In this document: one piece after another, positions 24,314 to 32,540 of the stretch
How the letters are laid out: each line of letters starts with the position of its first letter
Position numbering within the stretch: the stretch's first letter is position 1
Made by a program: the position numbers and the translations under genes
Assembly: GCF_017833525.1 (NCBI RefSeq)
Contig: NZ_JAFICD010000006.1
Location: forward strand, 62,001 to 126,000
Direction: 5' to 3'
Source of the DNA: Duganella sp. 1411
GTDB lineage: Bacteria; Pseudomonadota; Gammaproteobacteria; Burkholderiales; Burkholderiaceae_D
DNA length: 64,000 nt
Notes under the pieces: generated by a model
Databases searched by the model: none
What the model was told of the DNA's origin: nothing
Seen by the model: only the letters and a program-made list of their open reading frames with translations

Positions 24314-25358
24314 GCACGGCGGCCAGTTGGTAGCCGCCCTCGGTCAGCTGGGTCCGCGCAAGGGCCGAGCTCGGCAACGGATAATCGGCTGGCACCGACA
24401 CCGGCCAGACGTTGTACGACTCGCCGGTGGACTTGCTGGTCTGGCGCGACGCCGCGCCCGGCGCCACGCCGTCGTAAGCCTGTTTGGATAGGGCCAGCGC
24501 GCGCCTGGCCCACTGATATGGCCAGTCGATCGGATCGCCGCTGTAGACGGCCACCGTCGGACGGGCCGCGATCACCGCTTGCGCGAACTGCTCCGGCGTG
24601 CGCGCGTCCATGCGGCGGAAGGCGTAGTTCACCGCCGTGCCGTCCCAATACGAATGCAGCGGACGGGTGGCGCGCGGCGGGCGCGGTGGACCGGGCGGAT
24701 CGACGTTCTCGGCCTCCGGCGGCGGGATCAGGCGTCCGCTGGCCTCCCCCAGTTTGACGTCGTCGAGCAGCAGGTTGTTGCCGCCCTGCGTGGCGAACAC
24801 CTCGCCGGCGTCGATCTGCGCCTGGCTGGCCGGCACGACGAAACCGCCGCCCTTGCCGACATACGCCTCGCCCACGTGCAGCGGCTGCGCGATGTCGCCG
24901 GCCAGGTGCGTCAGGATCAACAACGCCTGGCGCGGCGTGAAGTGGTGCGGGTTGTGGGCCGCGTCGCCGTTGCCCTGCAGCGTGGCGATGCACTGCTTGA
25001 GCGTCTGCACGACGTCGTCGTCGTCGGTGCCCACCGCATGGTCGTGGTACTCCGCCAGCTGGAACGGCACGTTGGTGTAGTGGTACTCGGTGTGGCGCGG
25101 ATTGGCCGCCAAGTAGGCCGCCATCTCCGCAGTCTGCGGACCGCAGAAGGTGCCCTTGACGCAATCGGCCCAGATGGCGATTTTTTCCAGGCTCTCGCCG
25201 GGCAGCAGCAATTCCCGCACGTGCTGCTCGGCGTCGCTGCCCTTGAGCAGCTGGTCGGCGATGGCGCCGACCGAGCGGTGGCCGTCGTTGCCCCACGCCT
25301 GCGCATTGAGCGAGACAAAGGCGCCGCCCAGCGCCGCCACCATCAATAGCTTTTTCAT
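24291..25358 (-). CDS. Exported S1/P1-type nuclease
   Basis: The start is the ATG at 25358 (MKKLLMVAALGGAFVSLNAQ), which overlaps the upstream PLD gene stop in an ATGA; 355 residues. The signal peptide should be cut before W of AWGNDGHRSVG, leaving the mature N-terminal Trp and His that bind zinc in the S1/P1 family. Other zinc ligands are seen in IWADCVKG, YHYTNVPF, and the LTHLAGDIAQPLHVG segment with its His-Asp-His set. Family members cut single-stranded DNA/RNA and release 5'-nucleotides outside the cytoplasm. Translational coupling to a secreted PLD-fold protein and closeness to a 5'-nucleotidase fit nucleic-acid scavenging. Confidence 0.92.
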   Translation of the reverse strand: MKKLLMVAALGGAFVSLNAQAWGNDGHRSVGAIADQLLKGSDAEQHVRELLLPGESLEKIAIWADCVKGTFCGPQTAEMAAYLAANPRHTEYHYTNVPFQLAEYHDHAVGTDDDDVVQTLKQCIATLQGNGDAAHNPHHFTPRQALLILTHLAGDIAQPLHVGEAYVGKGGGFVVPASQAQIDAGEVFATQGGNNLLLDDVKLGEASGRLIPPPEAENVDPPGPPRPPRATRPLHSYWDGTAVNYAFRRMDARTPEQFAQAVIAARPTVAVYSGDPIDWPYQWARRALALSKQAYDGVAPGAASRQTSKSTGESYNVWPVSVPADYPLPSSALARTQLTEGGYQLAAVLKAIWPG

Positions 25359-26581
25359 TCCGCGCTGCCTTTGACCGGTTTTGGATACTGCTTGTTGATG
25401 TCCAGCGCCTGCGCGTACTGCGAGCTCCATATCTGCTCCTGCGTCGATGCAAGCCGCTGCGCCATTTTCTCGTTGCGCATCACCACTTCCATATTACGCG
25501 ACAAATCCATATAGCCGCCGGCCCAGTTGCTGGTGCCGACCCACGCCACCTGGTTATCGATCACCATGGTCTTGCTGTGGATGACGCGCGCGAACGGAAT
25601 GAAGCCGCTCGACGCCCTGGGCAGGGTCACCACGCGGATCTCCACGTTCGGCAGCACCGCCAGGCTTTTCAGATAGGCCTGGGCCGGCTGCTCCAGGTTC
25701 CAGTTCGAGACCATCAGCTTGACCTTGACGCCGCGGTTGGCGGCGGCGCGCACCGCGTTGTCGATCACCGCGTAGTATGGACGCGTGCCCTTCGGTCCAT
25801 AACTGAGCGGCGCGTAATCCAGCAGCTGGATGCGCACTTCGCTTTTCGCTTCGGCCAGCAGTTCCGGCAAGCCGGATTCGGAATCGCCGATACCGGCCGG
25901 GTTGTAGCGGTTCGGACTGGCCAGCAGGAAGGTCTCCTGACGGTAGTTGGGGACGGCGGTTGCCATGTTCAGCGCAGGCACCGTCACGCCCTGCGTCGTC
26001 AGCGCCTGCGCGCGCCAATCCTGGTTGAATATGCCGAGCACCTGGCCGACGATCTTCGGATCGGTGATGCGCAGGCCCGTCTCGTGGATATGCTCGAACG
26101 AGCGCCAGTCGAAGTTCTGGCTGCCGACGAAGGCCGTGGCGCCGTCGACCACCATGTACTTGGCGTGAATGATGCCGTTGCCGGTTATCTTGCTGAAATC
26201 GAGGATGCGCAGCTCCAGGTTGGGAATCGCCCGCAACTGGTCGAGGGTCGGCTTCTCCGACAGTCCCACGCCCTTTTGCTCGAGCAGGAAGCGGATCTTG
26301 ACGCCGCGCTTGCCCGCCGCCTCCAGGTGTTCGACGACTTTCCCGAACACGCTACCCGGCTTGTTGACGGCATAGAACTGGCCGATCACGATCTCGCTTT
26401 TGGCGCTGTCGAACATCTCGCTCCACACCGTCGCCGGATCGCGCAGGTCGTCGCTGCGCAGCGACGTTTCGACGGGCGCCGTCTGCACCAGCTCAAAGCC
26501 GGGAATGGAAAACTCGGCGCGCGCCGGGGCGGCCGATGCCAGCAGCGCCGGCACTACAACGGAAAGTAAAACACCACGCAT
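25355..26581 (-). CDS. Exported phospholipase-D-fold protein (two HKD motifs)
   Basis: ATG at 26581 (MRGVLLSVVVPALLASAAPA) has GGAG 8 nt upstream; a GTG three codons earlier is possible. 408 residues with a signal peptide and two PLD active-site repeats: HAKYMVVDGATAFVGSQN in the first half and HSKTMVIDNQVAWVGTSN in the second. Both HxK pairs are intact, so the enzyme should be active. PLD-fold proteins include phospholipases, cardiolipin synthases and nucleases. The exported location and the 4-bp overlap with an S1/P1 nuclease make a nuclease or phosphodiesterase role attractive, but phospholipase activity is not excluded. Confidence 0.88.
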   Translation of the reverse strand: MRGVLLSVVVPALLASAAPARAEFSIPGFELVQTAPVETSLRSDDLRDPATVWSEMFDSAKSEIVIGQFYAVNKPGSVFGKVVEHLEAAGKRGVKIRFLLEQKGVGLSEKPTLDQLRAIPNLELRILDFSKITGNGIIHAKYMVVDGATAFVGSQNFDWRSFEHIHETGLRITDPKIVGQVLGIFNQDWRAQALTTQGVTVPALNMATAVPNYRQETFLLASPNRYNPAGIGDSESGLPELLAEAKSEVRIQLLDYAPLSYGPKGTRPYYAVIDNAVRAAANRGVKVKLMVSNWNLEQPAQAYLKSLAVLPNVEIRVVTLPRASSGFIPFARVIHSKTMVIDNQVAWVGTSNWAGGYMDLSRNMEVVMRNEKMAQRLASTQEQIWSSQYAQALDINKQYPKPVKGSAE

Positions 26582-26614
26582 AGCGGCCACTCCAATTCGT
26601 CTATTTAGTCGGAA

Positions 26615-28321
26615 CTACTGCAGGCGCCTGATGCGCTTCTGCGTTTCAGCCTTGCCGGCCGGCTTGCCCATCTCTTCGCGCTTGACCAGGTAGGCGGTCA
26701 GCGCGTCGACCGCCAGGATGTCGGTCCCGGCGCGGTTGGCGCCATTGGCGAACATCGGAAACGCGTCGCCGCCCTCGGCCAGGAAGTTATTCACCATCAC
26801 CCGGTAGGAGGACTCCTTTTGCAGCGGCACGCCGTGCAGCGTCACGCTGTCGGGCATCACCTTGCTGCCCTCGCCGCGCCTTCCATCCCACCGGTAGGCG
26901 AAGCCGTCGGACACCTGTAACAGGCCGCGCACGGCATCCCTGCCACCGCGCCACTGCTGCTCCAGCAGTTCCTCTATCTGCCAACCTTTCAGATTCATCG
27001 CCACCAGCTTGTTCCCGAAAGGCAGCACCGCCAGCGCCTTGCCGATGGTGACGCGGTTGGCGGCGCCGCCGTCGAGGTCCTGGCGCATGCCGCCGTTGTT
27101 CATGAACGCGATCTGCACGCCGAACGGACGCCCCGCCGCCAGCACCGAGTCGGCCACCAGATCGCCCAGCGGCGACTCGCCGTTGTCATCGAGCTCGCGC
27201 GTCACGCCCGGCACGGCCAGCGCCGCCACCGGACGCGCCAGTTGCGCGGCGCTGCGCTCGCGCGCCTTCCTCAGATAAGCGTCGAGCGCCGGATCGGCCG
27301 GCCAGGTCCCGGGCACCATCACTTCCTGCGTGGCGCTGACGTCGCGCAGCGCGTTGGTGTTGGTGTCGACCGTCAGCTTGATGCGCGACATGACGTGACC
27401 GGCCGTATCGGACTGCGTCACCAAACGGCCATCGACCCGGCACAGGTAACCCTTGTGCGAGTGGCCGCTGACGACCACCCGGATCGCCGGATCGAGGCGC
27501 TTGACCACGTCGACGACGGGACCTGTCAGCTGGCTGCAATCCTGCTGGTCGAATTTCTCGACGGTGGTGCCACCCTGGTGCAGCAGCACGACGAACACGC
27601 CCACGCCCTGCTTGCGCAACTCCGGCAGCTGGCGGTTGATGGCGTCCGCCTCGTCGATGAATTCGAGGCCGGCGATGCCGGAGGCCAGCGCCGTCTCGGC
27701 GGTCTCGCGCAGCACGGTGCCGATGAAGCCCACCTTGACGCCGTGCGCCGTCTCGATCTTGTACGCCGGCAGAATCGGCTTGCGGGTGACCATGTCGACG
27801 ACGTTGGCCGCCAGGTAGTTGAATTTGGCGCCGGCGTAATCCGCCTCGAACTTGCAGGCCTTGGTGGCGCGCGGCGATTTGCAGCCGCCCTGCTGCTGGC
27901 GCAGCAGCTCGACGCGGCCGGCGTCGAATTCGTGGTTGCCGACGGTGCTCGCGCGCAGCCCGAGCATATCCATCGCGGCCAGGGTGGGCTCGTCCGCCCA
28001 CATCGACGAGATGGCCGGACTGGCGCCGATCAAATCGCCGGCGCCGACCAGCAGCAGTTCCGGGTCCTGCTTGCGCCACGCCTGCAGGGCCGCGCCCAGC
28101 GTGTCGACGCCGCCGGCCATCACCGTGCGCGTTTCGGCATTGCGCACGCTGTCCCACACGTACTTGCTCGGTTCGAGGTTGCCGTGAAAATCGTTCAGCG
28201 TGGCCAGTTGCACCTCGACGACGCCGGGCGGCAGCGGCGGCTTGGTGGCGCAGCCGCCGGACAGCACCACCAGCGCGCCCGCCAACACGGTGCCGGCGAC
28301 GGAACTCAAACGTTTAGTCAT
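26615..28321 (-). CDS. Exported 5'-nucleotidase / UshA-like phosphoesterase
   Basis: A 568-residue protein with a signal or lipoprotein-type leader (MTKRLSSVAGTVLAGALVVL then SGGCATKPP, a plausible but imperfect lipobox). The N-terminal metallophosphatase domain has the two-metal motifs TLNDFHGNLEP (D44, H46), GAGDLIGASP, VGNHEFDAG and SGHSHKGYLC. The C-terminal 5'-nucleotidase substrate domain has NNGGMRQDL and LAEGGDAFPMF. Such enzymes remove phosphate from extracytoplasmic nucleotides. It follows a TonB receptor gene and precedes the PLD/nuclease pair on the same strand, supplying nucleosides from nuclease products. Confidence 0.92.
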   Translation of the reverse strand: MTKRLSSVAGTVLAGALVVLSGGCATKPPLPPGVVEVQLATLNDFHGNLEPSKYVWDSVRNAETRTVMAGGVDTLGAALQAWRKQDPELLLVGAGDLIGASPAISSMWADEPTLAAMDMLGLRASTVGNHEFDAGRVELLRQQQGGCKSPRATKACKFEADYAGAKFNYLAANVVDMVTRKPILPAYKIETAHGVKVGFIGTVLRETAETALASGIAGLEFIDEADAINRQLPELRKQGVGVFVVLLHQGGTTVEKFDQQDCSQLTGPVVDVVKRLDPAIRVVVSGHSHKGYLCRVDGRLVTQSDTAGHVMSRIKLTVDTNTNALRDVSATQEVMVPGTWPADPALDAYLRKARERSAAQLARPVAALAVPGVTRELDDNGESPLGDLVADSVLAAGRPFGVQIAFMNNGGMRQDLDGGAANRVTIGKALAVLPFGNKLVAMNLKGWQIEELLEQQWRGGRDAVRGLLQVSDGFAYRWDGRRGEGSKVMPDSVTLHGVPLQKESSYRVMVNNFLAEGGDAFPMFANGANRAGTDILAVDALTAYLVKREEMGKPAGKAETQKRIRRLQ

Positions 28322-28427
28322 TACTGATCAACTTGGAAATAATCAAATATTGTACAGCCCAAGCCGGCATGAAAACGCCGCCGGGGCCCGGCGAAAATAT
28401 TACGTTACAAACCAGTCCCGGAATAAA

Positions 28428-28457
28428 AAAACGGCTGATGTCGCCACCAGCCGTTTT
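28428..28457 (-). terminator. Intrinsic terminator of the Oar-like receptor gene
   Basis: AAAACGGCTG (28428-28437) pairs with CAGCCGTTTT (28448-28457) around a 10-nt loop. On the minus strand it is followed by TTTTTTTATT, 23 bp after the receptor stop. Confidence 0.88.
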
Positions 28458-28479
28458 ACATCACGGACGTGCTACGAAC

Positions 28480-31400
28480 TTAGAATTCGTACTTCACAGT
28501 CGCCTGGATGGCCCACTGCGATTCGCCCTTGACCTGGCGAACGTCCATCGATTCGACGGTGTCGCGCACTTTGTAGATATAGCGGCCAGCCGAATCCAGA
28601 CCGGCGAAGTCGACGAAGCTGCGGGCTTGCGCGCCGTTGGCCTGGAAGCCGACTTCATTGATACGGCCCCATTTCCGGTTCAGCAGGTTGCCGAAGTTGA
28701 ACAGGTCCAGCGTGAACGACGCCTTGTTGCCTTTGAACAGACCTGGGATTTCCTGCGCAATACGCAGATCGAAGGTATTGGTCCATGGCGAGAAGTCGCT
28801 GTTACGATCGACAACACGGCCTTTCGAGTTGCGCAGAACGCCGTTGGCATTGACGATCGACCAGAACTTGGTTTCGTTGGCCTTGTTGGTCGCGGTATCG
28901 CCCAGGAACACCACCTGGCCCGAACCCGGCGCCGACGGGATGTACATCAGGTCGTTGCCGCCCAAGCCGTCGCCGTTCAAGTCGTTGTTGATGGTCCAGC
29001 TGTACGGCTTGCCGGTGCGGCCTTCGTAGAACATGCCGAAGGTGGTCTTGTACGAACCGAAGAAGCGCTTCTGGAAGTTAACCAGCGCGTTGATGCGGTC
29101 TTTCACCAGATAGCTCGAGTTGGCGTTGACTTCCTCGTTCGGATTGAACACCGAACGGCCGCTGAAGTTCGAACCGGACGTCGACGACGTCAGGCCGGAC
29201 ACTTCCTTGGCATCGGTGTAGGTGTACGAGACCGACCAGCCGATGCCGTTGGTCATCGGACGGCTCAGCGACACGGTGCCCAGGTTGCTGCCGCCCTTGT
29301 CGGTCGCGGTGGCGACCAGCACGTTGTTGAAGCCGATATTGCTGCCCGACTTGGTGCGCGCGGCCGCGTGGGCGCTGGTGGCGCCGCAGGTGGCGCCGGT
29401 GGTGGTCAGCGTACCGCTCGACGACCAGCAGCGGGTATCGTAGGCGGCATCGCTGTAATACAGCTCGCGGCCGTCGGTACCGATCTTGGTCGGCGCGCCC
29501 AGGTTCAGGTTGCGGTAGTAGATGCCGTCCTTGACCTTGGTGTTCATGTACTCCACACCCAGCACCAGGCCGTACCATGGCAGCTCGGTGTCGAAGGCGA
29601 GGTTGGCTTTCCACACCGCCGGCTGCTTCAGGCCGGGCGCCAGGGCGTCGACGTTCAACTGGGCGGTGCTGGTGCCGCCGCTCAGCGTGGTCGGCTGCTT
29701 GGTGATGTCAGGCGTGAAGGTGCCGCCGACCGATGGGCAGGCTTTGGTCGATGCGCTGCAGTTGATGCTGGACGTGGCCACGCCAGGGTTCGAGAACGGG
29801 TTCGACAGCCATACGGTGGCGGCCGCGCCCTGGAACAGGCCGGCGCCGCCACGGATTTGCATCTTGCGCTCGGTGTCGAAGCTGTAGTTGAAGCCGGCGC
29901 GCGGCTGCCACACGTTCTGGCCGTCGAAGGTGACGGTGTTGTCGATGCCGAAACCACCGGTCTGACGGTTGTCGGTGGCGCCGGTGGCGGCGATGGCGGC
30001 TTGCGCGACGCGGGTGTTGAGCAGCGGACGGTCGTCCATGCGGGTAGCGTCCAGACGCACACCGTAGCTGACGGTCAGGCGCGGCGTGACCGACCAGGTG
30101 TCCTGCAGGAACACGCCGTAGTTCTTCATGCTGAAGTTGGAGACGGCGTTGTCGAGCGAGAAACCGGAGTTCGGCGTTTGCAAGGTGTACGACGATGGAC
30201 GGCCGATGCGGAAGTTCTCCAGCACGGCGGCCTGCATGTTGGCGTTGTTGCCGCAGTCGGTCAGGGTGCCACCGCCCAGGAAGGCATAGTTCCAGTTCTG
30301 CACGCAGGAGAAGGTGTAGTTGCCCCAGATATTTTGCAGGAACGCGTTGTACACGTCGTTCTTGCTGTAGTCCGAGCCGAACTTGACTTCGTGGTCGCCC
30401 AGCGACCAGTTGGCGCCGGCATAGGCGTCCTTGGTCTTGGTGCCGAGAATGTTGCGCTGGCGGCTGTTGTCCGTGCCGAACGACAGGGTACGCGTCGCGG
30501 TCGACACCGTCGATGGCGTGCCGGCCGGATTCGGACCGGTGAACTGCAGGTTCATCAGCGGCAGCGTGGAGTTCAGCGAAGGCGTGCTGTCGTAATCGCG
30601 CGAGGACAGCTTGACCTCGGTCGAGAAGGTCGGGGTCCAGTCGGCGGTCCACTGGCCGACCTTCGTTTCGATCACTTTCTCTTGCGAGAACCATTCGGAG
30701 TTGAGCGACAGGCCGGTGGCCGACATGCCGGTGAATTGCGGCTCGGCCTGCTTGGTCTTCGAGTAGCGGACCATCAGGCGGTGATTGTCGTTAATGTTCC
30801 AGTCAACCTTGAGCAGGCTGTCGTCGACGGTCAGTTGCGAACCGGCCGTCATCGACGAGTCGCCGATATTGATGCCATAGTTGTTCTTGGCGATATCGGT
30901 GGCGCTGGCGATGGCCGCCGGCGTGATGCCGACGTTGGTCAGCTGGCTGCCCAACGGGCCGAACGACGGCGCGTTACGGGTCGACTCCAGTTTTTCGTAG
31001 GCGGCGAACAGGAACAGCTTGTCCTTGATCAGCGGCAGGCCGACGGTCGCGCCCTTGGTCGTTTCCTTGAACGGCGCCGGCTTGAAGTAGGTGTCGTTGA
31101 CGTTGTTATAGCGGTCGCCGACCAGGCTGTCGTTGCGGAACACGTAGTAGACGCTGCCCTTGACGGTGTTGGTGCCGGACTTGGTCACCGCGTTGATGTT
31201 ACCGCCGGTGTAGCCCTTCTGCGTCACGTCGTAGTTGGCGACGTTGACCTGCACCGACTGGATCGCCTCGATCGAGATCGGCTGCTTGGCGGTCGGGCTG
31301 CCGTTCGACTCCAGGCCGAACGTGTCGTTGACGGCCACGCCGTCGATGGTCAGCGAGTTATAGCGCGAGTTCTGGCCGGCGACGGACATCTCGCCACGCT

Positions 31401-31923
31401 CTTTATCGGTCTGCGAAACGCGCGGATCGGAACGGGCATAGTCCTGCAGGTTGCGGTTGATCGAACCCTGGATCGCCAGTTCGGTCGCGCTGATGCTGGT
31501 GCCGGCGCCCATGTTGGACTTGTTGAAGCGTTCCGAACGGCCGCCGGCGGTGCCGGCGATGGTCACGGTTTGCATGGAGCCGCCCAGGGTGGCGTCGACC
31601 GTGGCCGTTTCCGCCAGCTGGGTGTAGACGCCTTCGCGTTTTTCCACAATGCCGTCTTTGGTGATCGTGATCGTGTACGGACCACCGGTGCGCAAACCGC
31701 GCTGGACGTAACGGCCCTCGGCGTCGGTCACGATGTTCGTCACGGTACCGGATTCGGTGTGGACGATGGTGACGGTGGCACCGGCCGCCGGCTTGCCGTC
31801 GCCGGACGAGATGCGTCCGCCGATGGCCGACGTCGTGTTCTGTGCGAAGGCCGGTGCTGCCGCAAGCGCGATAGACAGGCTGAGCGCTATTTGCGTCAGC
31901 TTGAGCCGTTTATGATTGATCAT
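28480..31923 (-). CDS. Oar-like TonB-dependent receptor with N-terminal carboxypeptidase-regulatory domain
   Basis: A 1147-residue outer-membrane protein. After a signal peptide (MINHKRLKLTQIALSLSIAL, cut near AFAQ) comes a carboxypeptidase-regulatory-like beta-sandwich (~residues 30-115, GRISSGDGKPAAGATVTIVH), then a plug (~125-260, with YNSLTIDGVAVNDTFGLES and GGNINAVTKSGTN) and a large beta-barrel ending in VKYEF. This is the Oar/OmpA-related layout common in Massilia relatives. The substrate is not visible. It stands between an exported 5'-nucleotidase and an exported adenosine deaminase, so uptake of nucleic-acid fragments or other polymers is a reasonable guess only. It has its own terminator. 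Confidence 0.9.
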   Translation of the reverse strand: MINHKRLKLTQIALSLSIALAAAPAFAQNTTSAIGGRISSGDGKPAAGATVTIVHTESGTVTNIVTDAEGRYVQRGLRTGGPYTITITKDGIVEKREGVYTQLAETATVDATLGGSMQTVTIAGTAGGRSERFNKSNMGAGTSISATELAIQGSINRNLQDYARSDPRVSQTDKERGEMSVAGQNSRYNSLTIDGVAVNDTFGLESNGSPTAKQPISIEAIQSVQVNVANYDVTQKGYTGGNINAVTKSGTNTVKGSVYYVFRNDSLVGDRYNNVNDTYFKPAPFKETTKGATVGLPLIKDKLFLFAAYEKLESTRNAPSFGPLGSQLTNVGITPAAIASATDIAKNNYGINIGDSSMTAGSQLTVDDSLLKVDWNINDNHRLMVRYSKTKQAEPQFTGMSATGLSLNSEWFSQEKVIETKVGQWTADWTPTFSTEVKLSSRDYDSTPSLNSTLPLMNLQFTGPNPAGTPSTVSTATRTLSFGTDNSRQRNILGTKTKDAYAGANWSLGDHEVKFGSDYSKNDVYNAFLQNIWGNYTFSCVQNWNYAFLGGGTLTDCGNNANMQAAVLENFRIGRPSSYTLQTPNSGFSLDNAVSNFSMKNYGVFLQDTWSVTPRLTVSYGVRLDATRMDDRPLLNTRVAQAAIAATGATDNRQTGGFGIDNTVTFDGQNVWQPRAGFNYSFDTERKMQIRGGAGLFQGAAATVWLSNPFSNPGVATSSINCSASTKACPSVGGTFTPDITKQPTTLSGGTSTAQLNVDALAPGLKQPAVWKANLAFDTELPWYGLVLGVEYMNTKVKDGIYYRNLNLGAPTKIGTDGRELYYSDAAYDTRCWSSSGTLTTTGATCGATSAHAAARTKSGSNIGFNNVLVATATDKGGSNLGTVSLSRPMTNGIGWSVSYTYTDAKEVSGLTSSTSGSNFSGRSVFNPNEEVNANSSYLVKDRINALVNFQKRFFGSYKTTFGMFYEGRTGKPYSWTINNDLNGDGLGGNDLMYIPSAPGSGQVVFLGDTATNKANETKFWSIVNANGVLRNSKGRVVDRNSDFSPWTNTFDLRIAQEIPGLFKGNKASFTLDLFNFGNLLNRKWGRINEVGFQANGAQARSFVDFAGLDSAGRYIYKVRDTVESMDVRQVKGESQWAIQATVKYEF

Positions 31924-32540
31924 TGTATAACCCCAAATAGACTAATAGTTATGTGGAAATCCCGCTGATGGCGGAACTCCTCTTTACGTTTGCTGCAACT
32001 GGTCGAACCGCCCAAATCCCCGGCGTGCCAACGGCAGCGGGTGAGTGTAACGGCTTAATATGTCAGGGCTGTGACGGCCGAAGGTGCCGCATCCGCCTGC
32101 TTTGCCACTTATCCACCGAACTAGGAGAAAGCAATAATCTTGCTTTTTTGGATCATTTCATCCCACTATGCAGGATCGAAAAATACCTGACAAATACGAT
32201 TTATTTTAAGAATTCAGATGAAAAATATATAAATAAGGCAAAATTTTCAGGCGACGTCGACTACCACTTGTAATAAGCCGGAATTATAAATCAGCCATTC
32301 TTGCGTGAAATCTTTTCATTGGCATAAAAGCAAAAGCAACAGCGCTTGCTGCGTTTTATGTCGCATCGCGGCCACAGACTGCTAAAAAATGTCGCGGCGT
32401 CTGCCACAGAGAGGAATTTATGACAACAGTCGGATGCTGCTGTGCGGGAGGAAATTTTGTAACAAACGCCAGCATGGTGTGGGTTGCGCGCCACACCATC
32501 CCGCCGTTGAGCCTGTTTCTAGCCGATCGGGCCGCGCCGC
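31924..32540. other. AT-rich intergenic region between Oar-like receptor and adenosine deaminase genes
   Basis: A stretch of 617 bp, with 32110-32290 clearly AT-rich relative to the rest of the window. It should hold the receptor promoter on the minus strand. A short frame starting at ATG 32419 has a good AGAGGAA site but runs into the end of the convergent deaminase gene and gives an unrecognisable Cys-rich peptide of about 57 residues, so I do not call it a gene. I see no RNA gene. Confidence 0.5.
32474..32499 (-). terminator. Hairpin downstream of the adenosine deaminase gene
   Basis: ATGGTGTGG (32474-32482) and CCACACCAT (32491-32499) pair perfectly around an 8-nt loop, 41 bp after the deaminase stop. 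On the minus strand it is followed only by a weak T-rich stretch (GTTTGTTAC), so it is a possible terminator. Confidence 0.45.

Noticed and set aside
28333..31968. 1211-residue open frame on the plus strand
   Set aside because: It is antisense to the Oar-like receptor gene. Its composition (His, Gln, Arg, Val rich, low complexity) is typical of a GC-rich shadow frame.
31953..32273. 106-residue frame on the plus strand
   Set aside because: It lies in an AT-rich intergenic region, has no ribosome site and no similarity that I recognise.
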